Origin: Gallionella sp.
GTDB taxonomy: Bacteria; Pseudomonadota; Gammaproteobacteria; Burkholderiales; Gallionellaceae
Length of the DNA: 64,000 bases
Assembly (NCBI GenBank): GCA_028687335.1
Contig: JAQUAI010000002.1
Coordinates: 124,001-188,000, forward strand
Direction: 5' to 3'
The position numbers were made by a program, and so were the translations under genes. The notes beneath the pieces are model-generated. The model worked only from the letters and a program-made list of their open reading frames with translations. It did no database searches and had not been told where the DNA came from. Of the stretch, positions 18,332 to 28,092 are shown piece by piece. Every line of letters begins with the position of its first letter. The first letter of the stretch is position 1.

Positions 18332-18789
18332 GATTGCTGGGTCAAGCGCGTGATGTAGGCGGCAAATTCGGCATCTTCACCGCGCAACAAATTGGGAAGG
18401 GCCGCGCGAAAATCAGCCCGCTCGCACCACTCACCCATGTAATCTTCCCAAGATGACCAGCGACGGCGTTGCTGGTCTGACATCGCGGTTTCGTGTAGCA
18501 GCAGATAAGCACGCTCAAATAGCGAAATCAGCATGCTGAAAATAATGAACATGCGTTCTTGCTGCTCTGCTGTTAGCACTGGTGTTTCTTCGGTGGCAAA
18601 GAGACGTAGATCGGGATTGTCCAATGCGATTTTGAGGAAATCCTGATAGTTGTCAGAAAGCAGTTGATAGACCGCTTCCTCCTCGTTGTCACGCTCTTTG
18701 CGTTGCTCGTAGATGAATACCAGAATCGCCAGTGGCAGACCGATTACGGTCACCACATAACTGAGCAACTCCCACGTTTCTAGGGTCAC
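18328..18789 (-). CDS. Hypothetical protein with one membrane segment
   Basis: A 153-aa protein with one N-terminal membrane helix (LLSYVVTVIGLPLAILVFIYEQRKERDNEEE) and a soluble helical remainder containing QLLSDNYQDFLKIALDNPDLRLF. The latter pattern is common in uncharacterised bacterial proteins sharing this layout. The start at 18789 overlaps the stop of the exchanger gene by ATGA, so the two are translationally coupled. No function is assigned. Confidence 0.75.
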   Translation of the reverse strand: MTLETWELLSYVVTVIGLPLAILVFIYEQRKERDNEEEAVYQLLSDNYQDFLKIALDNPDLRLFATEETPVLTAEQQERMFIIFSMLISLFERAYLLLHETAMSDQQRRRWSSWEDYMGEWCERADFRAALPNLLRGEDAEFAAYITRLTQQS

Positions 18790-19862
18790 ACCAACCCCAT
18801 TGTCACCAGCGCAATAAAGGCGGCAAACAAGGCGAAGTGGCTGATACCTTCGATGGCATTAGTTTCGCCGTCATGTAGGTTGTTCATCACCGTCAAGAAT
18901 GTCAGCAGCAATAAACCACCTTGCACGGGTGTGAGTGCCATGATGATGCGCTCGCCGTTAAATAGCGCGATGGCCTCAATCACTGGCAGCGTCAATAGCA
19001 CGGTTGCCAACGATGCGCCCAGCGCGATATTCACCGTGGTCTGCATGCGGTTTTGCTGCGCGGCTTTGAGTGCGGTCAGAATCTCTGGGCTGGCGGAAAT
19101 CAGGGCAACCAAAACAGCAGGAATGCTCTTGGGCAAACTGCTGCCAGCCAATCCCGCATCCAACAATACCGACAAAATTTCAGAGAGCAGGCCGACTAGA
19201 GTGATCGCGCCCAGCATGATGCTCACATGCAGGCTATTCGGGCTGTGTGTCTCGTCATGCGCTTCTTCTTCCGTCTCGCTGGAGTACTCGAAGAAAGTGC
19301 GGTGTTCCACGGTTTGCAGACGCAGGAAACCGGCATACATCACCGCCATGATGACAATGGAGAATATCGAGTAGATATGCCATTGCGCATCCGGCACGAA
19401 GTCAGGGATGAACATGCCGATACCGATGGCGACCAGCAGCATGGCGACGAAAGAATTGCCGGAGTCCACGTTGTATTTTGAGCTGCCGTGTTTCAGCCCG
19501 CCGACGATGGCGGCGAGACCGAGAATGCCGTTGATATCAAACATCACGGCGGCGAACACTGTATCGCGTGCCAACGTAGGATTGGGCTCGCCCATCAATA
19601 GTACGACCAAGATCACCACTTCAACTGAGACCGCAGCCAGCGTCAAAATGAGTGTGCCGTAAGGCTCGCCGAAGCGTATTGCAAGCACTTCCGCGTGATG
19701 TGCAATGCGGAAAGCCACGCCGATGATGGCGGTGAGTATCACCAGTAGTAAGCCCCATAGCATCACACCGCCGTGTTCGACGGCACTGTGCTCTAGGGCA
19801 AAACCGATACCGAGCATGGCGAGTGCGATGAGAATAGGAAATTCGGATTTAATGTTTTTCAT
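18786..19862 (-). CDS. Calcium/proton (cation/proton) exchanger, ChaA/CAX family
   Basis: A 358-aa inner-membrane protein with about eleven membrane helices. Two inverted alpha-repeats carry the ion-binding glutamates: VEVVILVVLLMGEPNP in the first half and VALISASPEILTALKAA in the second. An acidic cytoplasmic loop (SSETEEEAHDETH) separates the halves, as in ChaA. The start at ATG 19862 (MKNIKSEFPIL) fits the family better than an upstream in-frame start that adds 30 polar residues. Substrate could be calcium, sodium or potassium. Confidence 0.88.
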   Translation of the reverse strand: MKNIKSEFPILIALAMLGIGFALEHSAVEHGGVMLWGLLLVILTAIIGVAFRIAHHAEVLAIRFGEPYGTLILTLAAVSVEVVILVVLLMGEPNPTLARDTVFAAVMFDINGILGLAAIVGGLKHGSSKYNVDSGNSFVAMLLVAIGIGMFIPDFVPDAQWHIYSIFSIVIMAVMYAGFLRLQTVEHRTFFEYSSETEEEAHDETHSPNSLHVSIMLGAITLVGLLSEILSVLLDAGLAGSSLPKSIPAVLVALISASPEILTALKAAQQNRMQTTVNIALGASLATVLLTLPVIEAIALFNGERIIMALTPVQGGLLLLTFLTVMNNLHDGETNAIEGISHFALFAAFIALVTMGLV

Positions 19863-20011
19863 ATGTGCTAATTGATTGAAATAAAAATGAAAAGTGACTG
19901 TGTTCGCTTGACGTGGATAGGCTTGCTCACTATTATGCGCCCCTATAAGCACAGGGGATAACTAACTGTCGCACAACGATTTCCAATTATAGAGTATTGA
20001 GAGGCAATATC

Positions 20012-20401
20012 ATGGCTGAAGCTAAAGCAAAACCCGCAGCAAAGAAAACAACCACAAAGGCCCCGGCTGAAACTGTGGTGAAAAAAACTACTGCGACTGC
20101 CACCGCCGCAAAAACTAAAACGGCTGCGGTAAAGAAAACAGCAGCAACAGTCGCCGAGAAAAAACCTGCCGCGAAAAAAGTTGCGCCAGCCAGCACTGAG
20201 GTGGCAGCCAAACCTGCTGTGAAAAAACCTGCGGCGAAAAAAGCGACCACCAAAAAAGCCGCTAAACCTAGTGCGGAAGAACGTTACATCATGGTGCAGA
20301 CCGCTGCTTATTACATCGCGGAGCGCCATGGCTTTCAAGGTGACAGTGCTGCCGATTGGGCAGCCGCCGAAGCTGAAATCGCTGGGTTGCTGGGCGACTG
20401 A
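20012..20401 (+). CDS. Histone H1-like Lys/Ala-rich protein with DUF2934-like C-terminus
   Basis: A 129-aa protein. Residues 1 to about 90 are a low-complexity tail of Ala, Lys, Thr and Pro (repeats such as PAAKKTTTKAPA, KPAAKKATTKKAAK), resembling bacterial H1-like histones that bind DNA. Residues about 92-129 form a compact segment, RYIMVQTAAYYIAERHGF then DWAAAEAEIAGLL, which matches DUF2934. The combination suggests a nucleoid-associated protein. GAGG precedes ATG 20012 and a strong terminator follows. Confidence 0.82.
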   Translation: MAEAKAKPAAKKTTTKAPAETVVKKTTATATAAKTKTAAVKKTAATVAEKKPAAKKVAPASTEVAAKPAVKKPAAKKATTKKAAKPSAEERYIMVQTAAYYIAERHGFQGDSAADWAAAEAEIAGLLGD

Positions 20402-20419
20402 TTTAGCCTAGTATTGCGC

Positions 20420-20453
20420 AAAAAAGCACATGTGTCATGCATGTGCTTTTTTT
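20420..20453 (+). terminator. Intrinsic terminator after the H1-like gene
   Basis: Stem GCACATG (20426-20432) / CATGTGC (20440-20446), preceded by A6 and followed by T7. It lies 19 bp beyond the stop codon. Confidence 0.88.
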
Positions 20454-20546
20454 ATGGCGTTGGTTAAGCCGAAAGTTCGCAGAAATATTTCGTATTTTTT
20501 AGAGTTAAGTGACATTTCGTGGACAAATGCTTTTAGGATAAATGCC

Positions 20547-20993
20547 ATGCATATCTGGGTTGATGCGGATGCCTGTCCGGCGGTCATCAAAGAAATTTTG
20601 TTTCGCGCCGCACAGCGCACGCAGATCAACACCACACTAGTTGCCAATAAGTTGCTGCGTGTTCCGCCGTCGGCTTTTATCCGTGCGGTGCAAGTGCCCG
20701 CTGGATTTGACGTGGCAGACAATCATATTGTGCAGCAGATTCAGGCGGGCGACCTAGTGATTACCGCCGATATTCCTTTGGCAGCACAAGTCATCGAGTG
20801 CGCTGCTCACGCACTCAATCCGCGCGGCGAGTTTTACACTGCCGACAACATCAGCCAGCGGTTGACGATGCGCAATTTTATGGAAGAGTTACGCGGTAGC
20901 GGCGTGGATATTTCGGGCCCCGCCAGCTTTAGTCAGCGCGACCAAAAAGCATTTGCTGCGCAGTTGGATCGTTTTCTGGCGAAGCGTCGTTAG
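20547..20993 (+). CDS. UPF0178 (YaiI/YqxD) family protein
   Basis: A 148-aa protein beginning [22 protein letters not shown], the family's hallmark with conserved acidic residues of a PIN-like/NYN-like fold, followed by [16 protein letters not shown] and [18 protein letters not shown]. The function is unknown, but the acidic pattern suggests a metal-dependent nuclease fold. Start ATG 20547 is preceded by AGGA; a longer frame from 20430 would run through the terminator of the previous gene. Confidence 0.9.
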   Translation: MHIWVDADACPAVIKEILFRAAQRTQINTTLVANKLLRVPPSAFIRAVQVPAGFDVADNHIVQQIQAGDLVITADIPLAAQVIECAAHALNPRGEFYTADNISQRLTMRNFMEELRGSGVDISGPASFSQRDQKAFAAQLDRFLAKRR

Positions 20994-21099
20994 CTAATCA
21001 GAAGGGGGCGGCGTTGCCTGCTTGGCTAATCGTTCTATCAGGCAGTTATCTAGTCGCACACAAAACTGATTAGCTGGATTCCGAGGCAAGCTCGGAATC
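20993..21099. other. Structured intergenic sequence between two convergent genes
   Basis: Nested inverted repeats: GCTAATCAG (20993-21001) with CTGATTAGC (21066-21074), TGCCTG with CAGGCA inside, then a separate 9-bp stem GATTCCGAG / CTCGGAATC (21077-21085, 21091-21099). The last may terminate the long minus-strand gene's opposing transcription, but it lacks a T run. A structured RNA is possible; evidence is only the repeats. Confidence 0.35.
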
Positions 21100-21116
21100 A
21101 CGGCTTAATGAAATAC

Positions 21117-24100
21117 TTATAACAACACGCGCTCAATGCCGCCGTCATTGGCATCGGCGACATAGTCTTCCATCCAGGTTTTACCCAGCAGATGTTTGGC
21201 CATTTCCACCACGATGTAGTCGGTAGAAGTGTTGCTATCTTCTTCATAGCGACTCAAACCTTGGAAGCAGGCTGGGCAGGAAGTAAGCGTTTTGACTTCG
21301 CCGGTGTAGCCGTCGGCGCGTAACGCATCGGCACCTTTGCGCATTTCTTCTTCTTTGCGGAAACGCACTTGCGTCGCGATGTGCGGTACGGACAAACCGA
21401 AGGTTCCCGCTTCGCCGCAGCAGCGGTCATTCAATGCAATGGGTGTTGCCATCAACTCGCTGGCAACCTTGAGCGGCGCATAGGTCTTCATTGGTGAGTG
21501 GCAGGGGTCGTGATACATGTAGCGCACGCCCGTTGCAGCTTCCAGTTTTACCCCCTTCTCCAGCAGATACTCGTGGATGTCGAGCAAGCGGCAACCGGGG
21601 AATATTTTTTCGAACTGATACTTCAACAGTTGATCCATGCAGGTGCCGCAAGACACGATGACAGTCTTGATGTCGAGGTAGTTCAGCGTGTTCGCCACGC
21701 GATGGAACAGTACGCGGTTGTCGGTGGTGATTTGGCTGCCCTTGTCGTCAAAACCGGCAGAGGTTTGCGGATAGCCGCAGCACAGGTAGCCGGGTGGTAG
21801 CACGGTGATGGCTCCGATGTTGTATAGCATCGCTTGCGTTGCCAATCCCACTTCCGAATACATGCGCTCGGAACCACAGCCGGGGAAATAAAACACCGCT
21901 TCTGAGTCTTCGTTGACTTTGCGCGGATTGCGGATCACTGGGACCATCGTGTTGTCTTCGATGTCGAGCAGACCGCGCGCTGTTTTCTTGGGTAGATTAC
22001 CCGGCATCGGTTTGTTGATGAAGTGAATCACCTTGGCCTGAATGGGCGGCTTGCCCACGCTGGCGGGCGGGTGCGCCACCTGCTGGCGGAACAGCCCTAG
22101 ATGTTTGGCGATGCGGTAACCCAGACGTTGTGCCTTGTAGCTCCACTCGAACATCACCTTGCGCAGCAGCTTGGTAGTAGTTGGGTCGGTCGCGCTGAGG
22201 TAGAACATGGACAGCGAGGTGACTGGGCTGAATTTTTTCTGGCCTTGCTTGCGCAGGAAGTTGCGCATCGCCACCGACACATCGCCGAAATCAATGTCCA
22301 CAGGGCAAGGGTTCAGGCAGCGGTGACATACCGTGCAGTGATCGGCCACATCGCCAAATTCTGCGAAATGCTGGATGGATACCCCGCGCCGTGTTTGCTC
22401 TTCGTACAAAAAGGCTTCGATCAGCAGCGAGGTGGCAAGAATTTTATTGCGCGGCGAATAAAGCAAGTTCGCACGCGGTACATGAGTGCTGCACACCGGT
22501 TTGCACTTGCCGCAACGCAGACAGTCTTTGATCGAGTCGGAGATGTTGCCTAACTCGCTCTTCTCCAAAATCAGACTTTCCAGTTCCATCAAGTTGAAGC
22601 TGGGCGTGTAGGCTCGCTCCAGATTACTGCCCGGCAGCAATTTTCCTTTGTTAAAACGGCCATCGGGATCGACTTTCTGCTTGTACGCGACAAAAGGCGA
22701 AATCTCGTGCTGTTCGAGGAAATCAAATTTGGTGATGCCGATGCCGTGTTCACCGGAGATCACGCCGCCCAAATCTTTAGCCAATTGCATGATGCGATCC
22801 ACCGCGCCATTGGCCTCTTGCAGCATGGCGTAGTCATCCGAATTGACTGGAATGTTGGTATGCACGTTGCCGTCGCCCGCGTGCATATGCAAAGCGACAA
22901 ATACACGGCTTTTCAACACGCTCTGGTGGATAGTGCCGCACTGTTCCAATATCGGTTGGTAAGTACTACCGCTGAACAACTGGCGCAATGGTTCACGCAG
23001 TTCGCGCTTCCACGAAGCGCGGATGGAGTGGTTTTGAAGTGCATGGAAGACAGTCAAGTGCTGAGCTGTTTCAGCATTCAGTGCCCGGAACTCGGCGCTG
23101 TCTGCGCTGGCATCGAGATTTTCCTGTAGCCATGTCCAGCGGGCGCGCACATCGGCGAGTAATTGCCGCGCGGCCTGCGGGCGATTGCCGAGCAACTCTT
23201 CATCGCCCAGTTGTGCATCGTCCTGATAACGCAACGGCAATTCGCCTGCAAAAAATACGTCCAGCGCATCGAGCAACTTGAGCTTATTGCGCATCGATAA
23301 TTCGATGTTGATACGCTCTACGCCGTCGCAGTAATCGCCCATGCGCGGCAGCGGAATAACCACGTCTTCGTTGATCTTGAAAGCGTTGGTATGTTTGGCG
23401 ATGGCGGCAGTACGGGCACGATCCAGCCAGAACTTTTTGCGCGCTTCGCTCGATACGGCAATAAAGCCTTCGCCGTGGCGCAGGCTAGCCAGACGCACGA
23501 TCTCGGAAGCGGTTTCTCCCGTGGCACGCTCATCGTCGCTCACTACATCGGCGATCAACACCATCTTGGGGCGAGTGCCGCGCTTGGATTTGGTGGCGTA
23601 ACCCACCGCCTTCAGGTAACGCTCGTCTAAATGTTCAAGACCGGCAAGGAATACCGCCGCGTTTGCTGTGCCGTCAGGCTTGAACATCGAGGTGATCTCG
23701 ACGATGGCGGGCACGGCTTCGCGCACTTGGCCGAAGAATTCCAAGCACACCGTGCGGGTATGTGTGTGCGCGCGGTGCAAAATAAAACGCGCCGAGGTGA
23801 TGATGCCGTCGCAGCCTTCTTTCTGAATGCCGGGCAGACCGGACAAAAATTTGTCGGTCACATCTTTGCCAAGTCCAGTCTTGCGGAATGCGCTACCGGG
23901 GATAGTCAAAATTTCCGGTTCGCCGACGGGCGTTTTGCCGTTTTCCTGATAACGGCTGATGCGGAAGCTGGCGCTCGCGGCATCGTGAATTTTGCCGAGG
24001 TTGTGGTTCAGGCGTTCAACCGTCATCCACAAGCCATCGGGTGTGACCATTTTCCACGAGGCCAAATTGTCCAGTGCGGTGCCCCATAGCACGGCTTTTT

Positions 24101-24947
24101 TGCCGCCCGCGTTCATCGCTACGTTACCGCCGATGCACGAGGCATCGGCTGAAGTCGGGTCAACAGCGAACACCAGTCCGGCTTGTTCGGCGGCTTCCAT
24201 CACGCGCCGAGTGACTACGCCTGCACCACAATGGATAGTGGCGTAGGGCTGGTGCAAGCCGGGCAGTGTCAGCGGCTCAACGGCAGAAATTGCATCCAGT
24301 TTTTCGGTGTTGATGACAGCAGAGTATTTGTCCAGCGGGATCGCGCCGCCGGTGTATCCCGTGCCGCCACCGCGCGGGATGAGTGTAAGTCCCAACTCGA
24401 TACAAGCGCGCACCAGCGGCGCGACTTCATCTTCAGTATCGGGATGCAGGACAACAAAGGGATATTCCACGCGCCAGTCGGTTGCATCGGTTACATGCGA
24501 TACGCGCGCTAAGCCGTCGAACTGAATGTTGTCCTTGCGCGTAATTCTGCCCAGCGCGCGCAGGGTGCGCTTGCGTAATTCCAGTGTCGTTTCAAAATCG
24601 GCGGCAAATCGCTCGACCGCTTTGTTGGTTAATTCGAGTAAGCGTTTGACCTTGTCGTTATTCTGGCGGCGCGCCTCGATGGCGCTCAGGCGGTGATAGA
24701 GTGCGCCAATCAATGCTTGGCGGCGTTTGCGGTTGCCCAGCAGGTCGTCTTCTAGATAGGGATTGCGCATCAGCACCCAAATATCGCCCAACACCTCGTA
24801 CAGCATTTGTGCCGAGCGGCCAGTGCGTCGTTCTTCGCGCAGGGTGTTGATGATGTCCCATGCCTCGCTACCGAGAATGCGCATGACGATCTCGCGGTCG
24901 GAGAACGAGGTGTAGTTGTAAGGGATTTCGCGTAAGCGTGCGGTCAT
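21117..24947 (-). CDS. FAD/FMN-binding oxidoreductase with DUF3683, FAD-oxidase, 4Fe-4S and CCG domains
   Basis: A 1276-aa fusion enzyme. Order: DUF3683 ([17 protein letters not shown], about 1-120), FAD-binding domain ([13 protein letters not shown] near residue 200), FAD-oxidase C-terminal domain with a GEHGIGITK histidine motif, two 4Fe-4S motifs ([11 protein letters not shown] and [14 protein letters not shown]), then two CCG domains ([19 protein letters not shown]). This combines the functions of GlcD/D-lactate dehydrogenase and GlpC-like subunits, so it probably oxidises a 2-hydroxyacid and feeds quinone at the membrane. The natural substrate is unknown. I chose ATG 24947 ([12 protein letters not shown]), where family members begin. 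Confidence 0.93.
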   Translation of the reverse strand: MTARLREIPYNYTSFSDREIVMRILGSEAWDIINTLREERRTGRSAQMLYEVLGDIWVLMRNPYLEDDLLGNRKRRQALIGALYHRLSAIEARRQNNDKVKRLLELTNKAVERFAADFETTLELRKRTLRALGRITRKDNIQFDGLARVSHVTDATDWRVEYPFVVLHPDTEDEVAPLVRACIELGLTLIPRGGGTGYTGGAIPLDKYSAVINTEKLDAISAVEPLTLPGLHQPYATIHCGAGVVTRRVMEAAEQAGLVFAVDPTSADASCIGGNVAMNAGGKKAVLWGTALDNLASWKMVTPDGLWMTVERLNHNLGKIHDAASASFRISRYQENGKTPVGEPEILTIPGSAFRKTGLGKDVTDKFLSGLPGIQKEGCDGIITSARFILHRAHTHTRTVCLEFFGQVREAVPAIVEITSMFKPDGTANAAVFLAGLEHLDERYLKAVGYATKSKRGTRPKMVLIADVVSDDERATGETASEIVRLASLRHGEGFIAVSSEARKKFWLDRARTAAIAKHTNAFKINEDVVIPLPRMGDYCDGVERINIELSMRNKLKLLDALDVFFAGELPLRYQDDAQLGDEELLGNRPQAARQLLADVRARWTWLQENLDASADSAEFRALNAETAQHLTVFHALQNHSIRASWKRELREPLRQLFSGSTYQPILEQCGTIHQSVLKSRVFVALHMHAGDGNVHTNIPVNSDDYAMLQEANGAVDRIMQLAKDLGGVISGEHGIGITKFDFLEQHEISPFVAYKQKVDPDGRFNKGKLLPGSNLERAYTPSFNLMELESLILEKSELGNISDSIKDCLRCGKCKPVCSTHVPRANLLYSPRNKILATSLLIEAFLYEEQTRRGVSIQHFAEFGDVADHCTVCHRCLNPCPVDIDFGDVSVAMRNFLRKQGQKKFSPVTSLSMFYLSATDPTTTKLLRKVMFEWSYKAQRLGYRIAKHLGLFRQQVAHPPASVGKPPIQAKVIHFINKPMPGNLPKKTARGLLDIEDNTMVPVIRNPRKVNEDSEAVFYFPGCGSERMYSEVGLATQAMLYNIGAITVLPPGYLCCGYPQTSAGFDDKGSQITTDNRVLFHRVANTLNYLDIKTVIVSCGTCMDQLLKYQFEKIFPGCRLLDIHEYLLEKGVKLEAATGVRYMYHDPCHSPMKTYAPLKVASELMATPIALNDRCCGEAGTFGLSVPHIATQVRFRKEEEMRKGADALRADGYTGEVKTLTSCPACFQGLSRYEEDSNTSTDYIVVEMAKHLLGKTWMEDYVADANDGGIERVLL

Positions 24948-25094
24948 GGTGCGGCCAGATTCTGCAAAGCGCACATTCTACCGCAATGACGTGTCTGGCT
25001 CGACCCCTGAAAAGAGAGGGAATTACGGCAAAAGGTTGTGTAGATACCCGTCAGACAGCGCCGTCCAGCGAATTAAGGAACGGCGCGTCGGAAA

Positions 25095-25577
25095 TCAACC
25101 GTTGATCTGGACGAACAATCTAGCGATTTGGGTTTGGGTGCGTGACGAATGGGTGTTGTATTCACCTTCGTTCAGCAGTTGAAGTGCTTTCTCAGGCTGT
25201 TTTTTTGACACGGCTTCGACGATTTCACCGGCGGCAGAGTGAAATTTCGCGTGCGAGTCTTTCAGTTCGTGGAAAGACGGCAGATGCGAAACGAATATCG
25301 CAGCATCGCTGTAGATCCATTTTCCCAGCGCGCACTGATTGTCTTTGCAAATGACAGCATGATCGAGGTGTTCGTGAGAAAGGCCGGAGATATGGTTTTT
25401 CAGGCGTATTTTCCAGTTGCGATGTGCTTCGATAGCGCCAACGAAGTCTAGTCCGTGCACCATTTTTGTCTCATGGATAGCACCGACGGTTGCCGATGTG
25501 CTGCTGGATAATGCGGAATCCTGTGGGGCCAGCGGTTTTTCTTCCGCGATATTTTTGAACCAGCCGAATAAACTCAT
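25095..25577 (-). CDS. Stand-alone CZB zinc-binding domain protein
   Basis: A 160-aa soluble protein with the full CZB ligand set: His52 (EAHRNWKIRL), Cys82 (NQCALGKWIYS), His109 and His113 (DSHAKFH). The N-terminal 40 residues are Ser/Thr/Ala-rich and probably disordered, starting MSLFGWFKNI, a pattern seen in proteins that peripherally contact membranes or receptors. Start ATG 25577 has GGAGAG just upstream. It is the third CZB domain in the window; unlike the other two it has no 23-bp motif upstream. Confidence 0.87.
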   Translation of the reverse strand: MSLFGWFKNIAEEKPLAPQDSALSSSTSATVGAIHETKMVHGLDFVGAIEAHRNWKIRLKNHISGLSHEHLDHAVICKDNQCALGKWIYSDAAIFVSHLPSFHELKDSHAKFHSAAGEIVEAVSKKQPEKALQLLNEGEYNTHSSRTQTQIARLFVQING

Positions 25578-25756
25578 AACTCTCTCCGTAATGTAATTTT
25601 TATGTTTTGCGGGCCGCATTTTAGGGAGCGACGGTTGTGCGAAATGTGTCGGAATGTTGCTTGGTGGTATTACTTTGCAATCAGTGACATTTTTGTCGTA
25701 GGGGAATATCCGGCGGGCGGGGCTGTTAGAATCGCGCCAACTATTTGGAGAGTGGT

Positions 25757-26155
25757 ATGGATCAGCAGATTCCCAGAATTTCCCATTACGAACGCATAGG
25801 CGGCGAAGCTGGCATTCATGCCTTGGTGCAGCGTTTTTATCAGTTGATGGACGAGTTGCCGGAGACTTACGGCATACGCAAGATGCATGCGCCTGAGCTG
25901 GATGGCGCGGCGAGTAAGCTGAATAAGTTTTTGTCTGGCTGGTTGGGCGGGCCGCAGTTGTATGTGCAGGAATTTGGCGAACCGTTTTTGCGGCGGCGAC
26001 ATTTTCCGTTTTCTATTGGCAGTTCCGAGCGCGATCAATGGATGTTGTGCATGAATCAGGCTTTACAAGAAACGGTGGCAGACGAGGGGTTGTGCGTGGA
26101 GCTATCCCTCGCTTTTTCCAAGGTGGCCGACCATATGCGTAATCAGGCGGGTTAA
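25757..26155 (+). CDS. Group II truncated haemoglobin
   Basis: A 132-aa globin. It keeps the ISHYERIGGEAGI helix start, the B-helix pair Phe27/Tyr28, the proximal histidine His82 (RRRHFPFSIG) and Trp95 at the G8 position diagnostic of group II. Such globins bind oxygen or nitric oxide and help with nitrosative or oxidative stress. Start ATG 25757 has GGAGAG upstream. corA begins 3 bp after it, so the two are co-transcribed. Confidence 0.93.
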   Translation: MDQQIPRISHYERIGGEAGIHALVQRFYQLMDELPETYGIRKMHAPELDGAASKLNKFLSGWLGGPQLYVQEFGEPFLRRRHFPFSIGSSERDQWMLCMNQALQETVADEGLCVELSLAFSKVADHMRNQAG

Positions 26156-26157
26156 TT

Positions 26158-27117
26158 ATGTTGCATGCATTTACGCTCGAAGCGGGGCATCTCAAACGTA
26201 CTCATCTGGATGAAGGTGACATCGTATCGCCGCAGCCGATCTGGATAGATGCTGTTGCCATCAGCGATACCGAGCACACCTGGCTGGAGCAACACTTCAA
26301 CATTGCGCTGCCTAGGCCGACCCATCTACGCGACATCGAGGCGAGCGCACGCTTCTACGAAGAAGGCGATGAGCTGCATCTGCGCTCCGATTTTTTGTAC
26401 GGCAAGGAAATGGATTCCGGCAGTGTCGCGGTTGCGTTCGTGCTGTGCGGCAACACGCTCATCAGCGTGCATGAAGAAGACCTGCCGTTGTTTCGCTTGC
26501 TGCGTATGCGGCGCAATGGGCAGGCGGGCGACATAGCCGATAGCCATGACGTACTGATTGACCTGTATTCGATGGATGTCGAGCTATCTGCCGATGCGCT
26601 GGAGGAAGTGTATGCCGAGTTGGGCGAGGTTAGTCAGCGCGTACTTGGCGATAAACCGCTGAATGACAAAGATGCCTCTGAAGTGCTGGCACGTATTGCG
26701 CGCGGGGAGCATATTAATGGCCGCATCCGTCGTAATGTAATGGATACGCGCAGGGCGATTTCATTTCTGCTGCGCAGTAAACGGCTCACCGCTGCGCAGA
26801 TGGAAGAGGCGCACCAGATCGTGCAGGACATCGACTCGCTCGACGGACACACCACCTTCCTGTTCGACAAAATCAACTTTCTGATGAATGCCACCATTGG
26901 CTTCATCAACGTCAACCAAAACAAAATCGTGCGTATGTTCTCGGTGGCCTCGGTCGCCCTGCTGCCCCCCACGCTGATTGCGTCTATTTACGGGATGAAT
27001 TTTGCCAACATGCCGGAGCTATCTTGGCGCTTCGGCTATCCGCTGGCACTCGGCCTAATGGGTTTGTCGGTGGGGCTGCCGTTTTGGTTTTTCCACCGCA
27101 AAGGGTGGTTGCGCTAA
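26158..27117 (+). CDS. corA: CorA-family magnesium/divalent metal transporter
   Basis: A 319-aa inner-membrane channel protein. The cytoplasmic N-terminal domain holds DLYSMDVELSADALEEVYAEL and the long stalk helix, followed by two C-terminal membrane helices with the signature YGMNF and a MPEL loop (IASIYGMNFANMPELSW). The end RKGWLR provides the basic cytoplasmic tail. CorA usually carries magnesium, cobalt or nickel; ZntB-like zinc efflux is less likely because of the GMN-MPEL pair. Confidence 0.92.
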   Translation: MLHAFTLEAGHLKRTHLDEGDIVSPQPIWIDAVAISDTEHTWLEQHFNIALPRPTHLRDIEASARFYEEGDELHLRSDFLYGKEMDSGSVAVAFVLCGNTLISVHEEDLPLFRLLRMRRNGQAGDIADSHDVLIDLYSMDVELSADALEEVYAELGEVSQRVLGDKPLNDKDASEVLARIARGEHINGRIRRNVMDTRRAISFLLRSKRLTAAQMEEAHQIVQDIDSLDGHTTFLFDKINFLMNATIGFINVNQNKIVRMFSVASVALLPPTLIASIYGMNFANMPELSWRFGYPLALGLMGLSVGLPFWFFHRKGWLR

Positions 27118-27851
27118 GTCCGCTCTTCCAATAACTGTTTGAGTACCGCGCCCGCCAGCATCATGCCGAACAATGGTGGCATGTAGCTGATCGTGCCGTT
27201 CACCGCGCGCGCGCGGCCACGGTCTGTGGGCTGCGGCGGCAGCGGCGCACTCGGCACCTCGTCGGAAAACACCGTCAATATCCCCTTGCCGATGCCATGG
27301 TGCTTGCGCAGACGTTGGCGCATCTGCGCGGCAAGCGCGCACATATTGGTCTTGCTGATGTCGGCAACTTTGATGCGGCTAGGGTCGCGGCGATTGCCCG
27401 CGCCCATACTGGAGGCAACCTTCAATCCGCGCTTAAAACTTTCTGCTACCAATGCCTCTTTGCAGGTTAACGAGTCGATGCAGTCGATCACATAATCGCA
27501 ATCCGCAGGCACTAGCTCGTTCACATTGTCGGTAGAGAGAAACGTGCGCAACACGGTCACTTGGCAAGCAGGATTGATATCGGCAATGCGCGCGCGCATT
27601 AGCTCGGCTTTAGACTGTCCCACGGTGGACAGAAGCGCGGGCAACTGGCGGTTGATATTGCTTTCAACGATCACATCATGGTCGAGCAGCGTGAGTCGGC
27701 CGATACCTGCGCGCGCCATTGCCTCGGTGCAATACGAGCCGACCCCGCCCATACCGGCGATAAAGACGTGCTTGCTGGCTAGCGTGGCGATACCTTCATC
27801 GCCGACGAGAATGTGGGTGCGGGTGAATTGAGGGGAAAGTGTATTTTTCAT
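27114..27851 (-). CDS. tcdA: tRNA threonylcarbamoyladenosine dehydratase
   Basis: A 245-aa E1-like enzyme that converts t6A to cyclic ct6A at tRNA position 37. It has the nucleotide-binding GMGGVGSYCTEAMARAGIG, LLDHDVIVESNINRQLPALLSTVGQSK and DYVIDCIDSLTCKEAL. It lacks the zinc cysteines of MoeB/ThiF, as expected for TcdA. The 3' end overlaps the end of corA on the other strand by 4 bp. Confidence 0.94.
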   Translation of the reverse strand: MKNTLSPQFTRTHILVGDEGIATLASKHVFIAGMGGVGSYCTEAMARAGIGRLTLLDHDVIVESNINRQLPALLSTVGQSKAELMRARIADINPACQVTVLRTFLSTDNVNELVPADCDYVIDCIDSLTCKEALVAESFKRGLKVASSMGAGNRRDPSRIKVADISKTNMCALAAQMRQRLRKHHGIGKGILTVFSDEVPSAPLPPQPTDRGRARAVNGTISYMPPLFGMMLAGAVLKQLLEERT

Positions 27852-27961
27852 GGGTGGATTATACGGTTGTCAGTTGCCAAGTATGCGGTGTGCTTTTTAA
27901 GTCATAGCGATGTTAAGTACATCCTGTTAAACCAGCTAGTTAAATTGCCTATAGACACAGC

Positions 27962-27983
27962 AAATGAGACCTAGGTCTCATTT
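27962..27983. promoter_or_regulatory. 22-bp perfect palindrome upstream of the atypical regulator operon
   Basis: Arms AAATGAGAC and GTCTCATTT with central CTAG form a perfect 22-bp palindrome 110 bp upstream of the regulator gene at 28093. It contains adjacent ACCT/AGGT half-sites, as in some LuxR-type operators. A second imperfect inverted repeat, TTGTA / TACAA, lies at 28001-28016. The region 27852-28092 contains nothing else recognisable. Confidence 0.55.
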
Positions 27984-28092
27984 CTTAATCGATGAGCGAG
28001 TTGTAAAATTCTACAAAACCAAATTTGATGTTGCTCCTTCCGAAATATCTCGGCTGTGTTGGGTAGCACGAACTATCCGAGGTGTGTGATAT

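Noticed and set aside
19987..20338. Reverse-strand frames opposite the H1-like gene (Phe/Ala/Val-rich, 88 and 131 codons)
   Set aside because: These mirror the AAA/GCC-rich codons of the plus-strand gene; the plus strand has the ribosome binding site, a terminator and a known domain.
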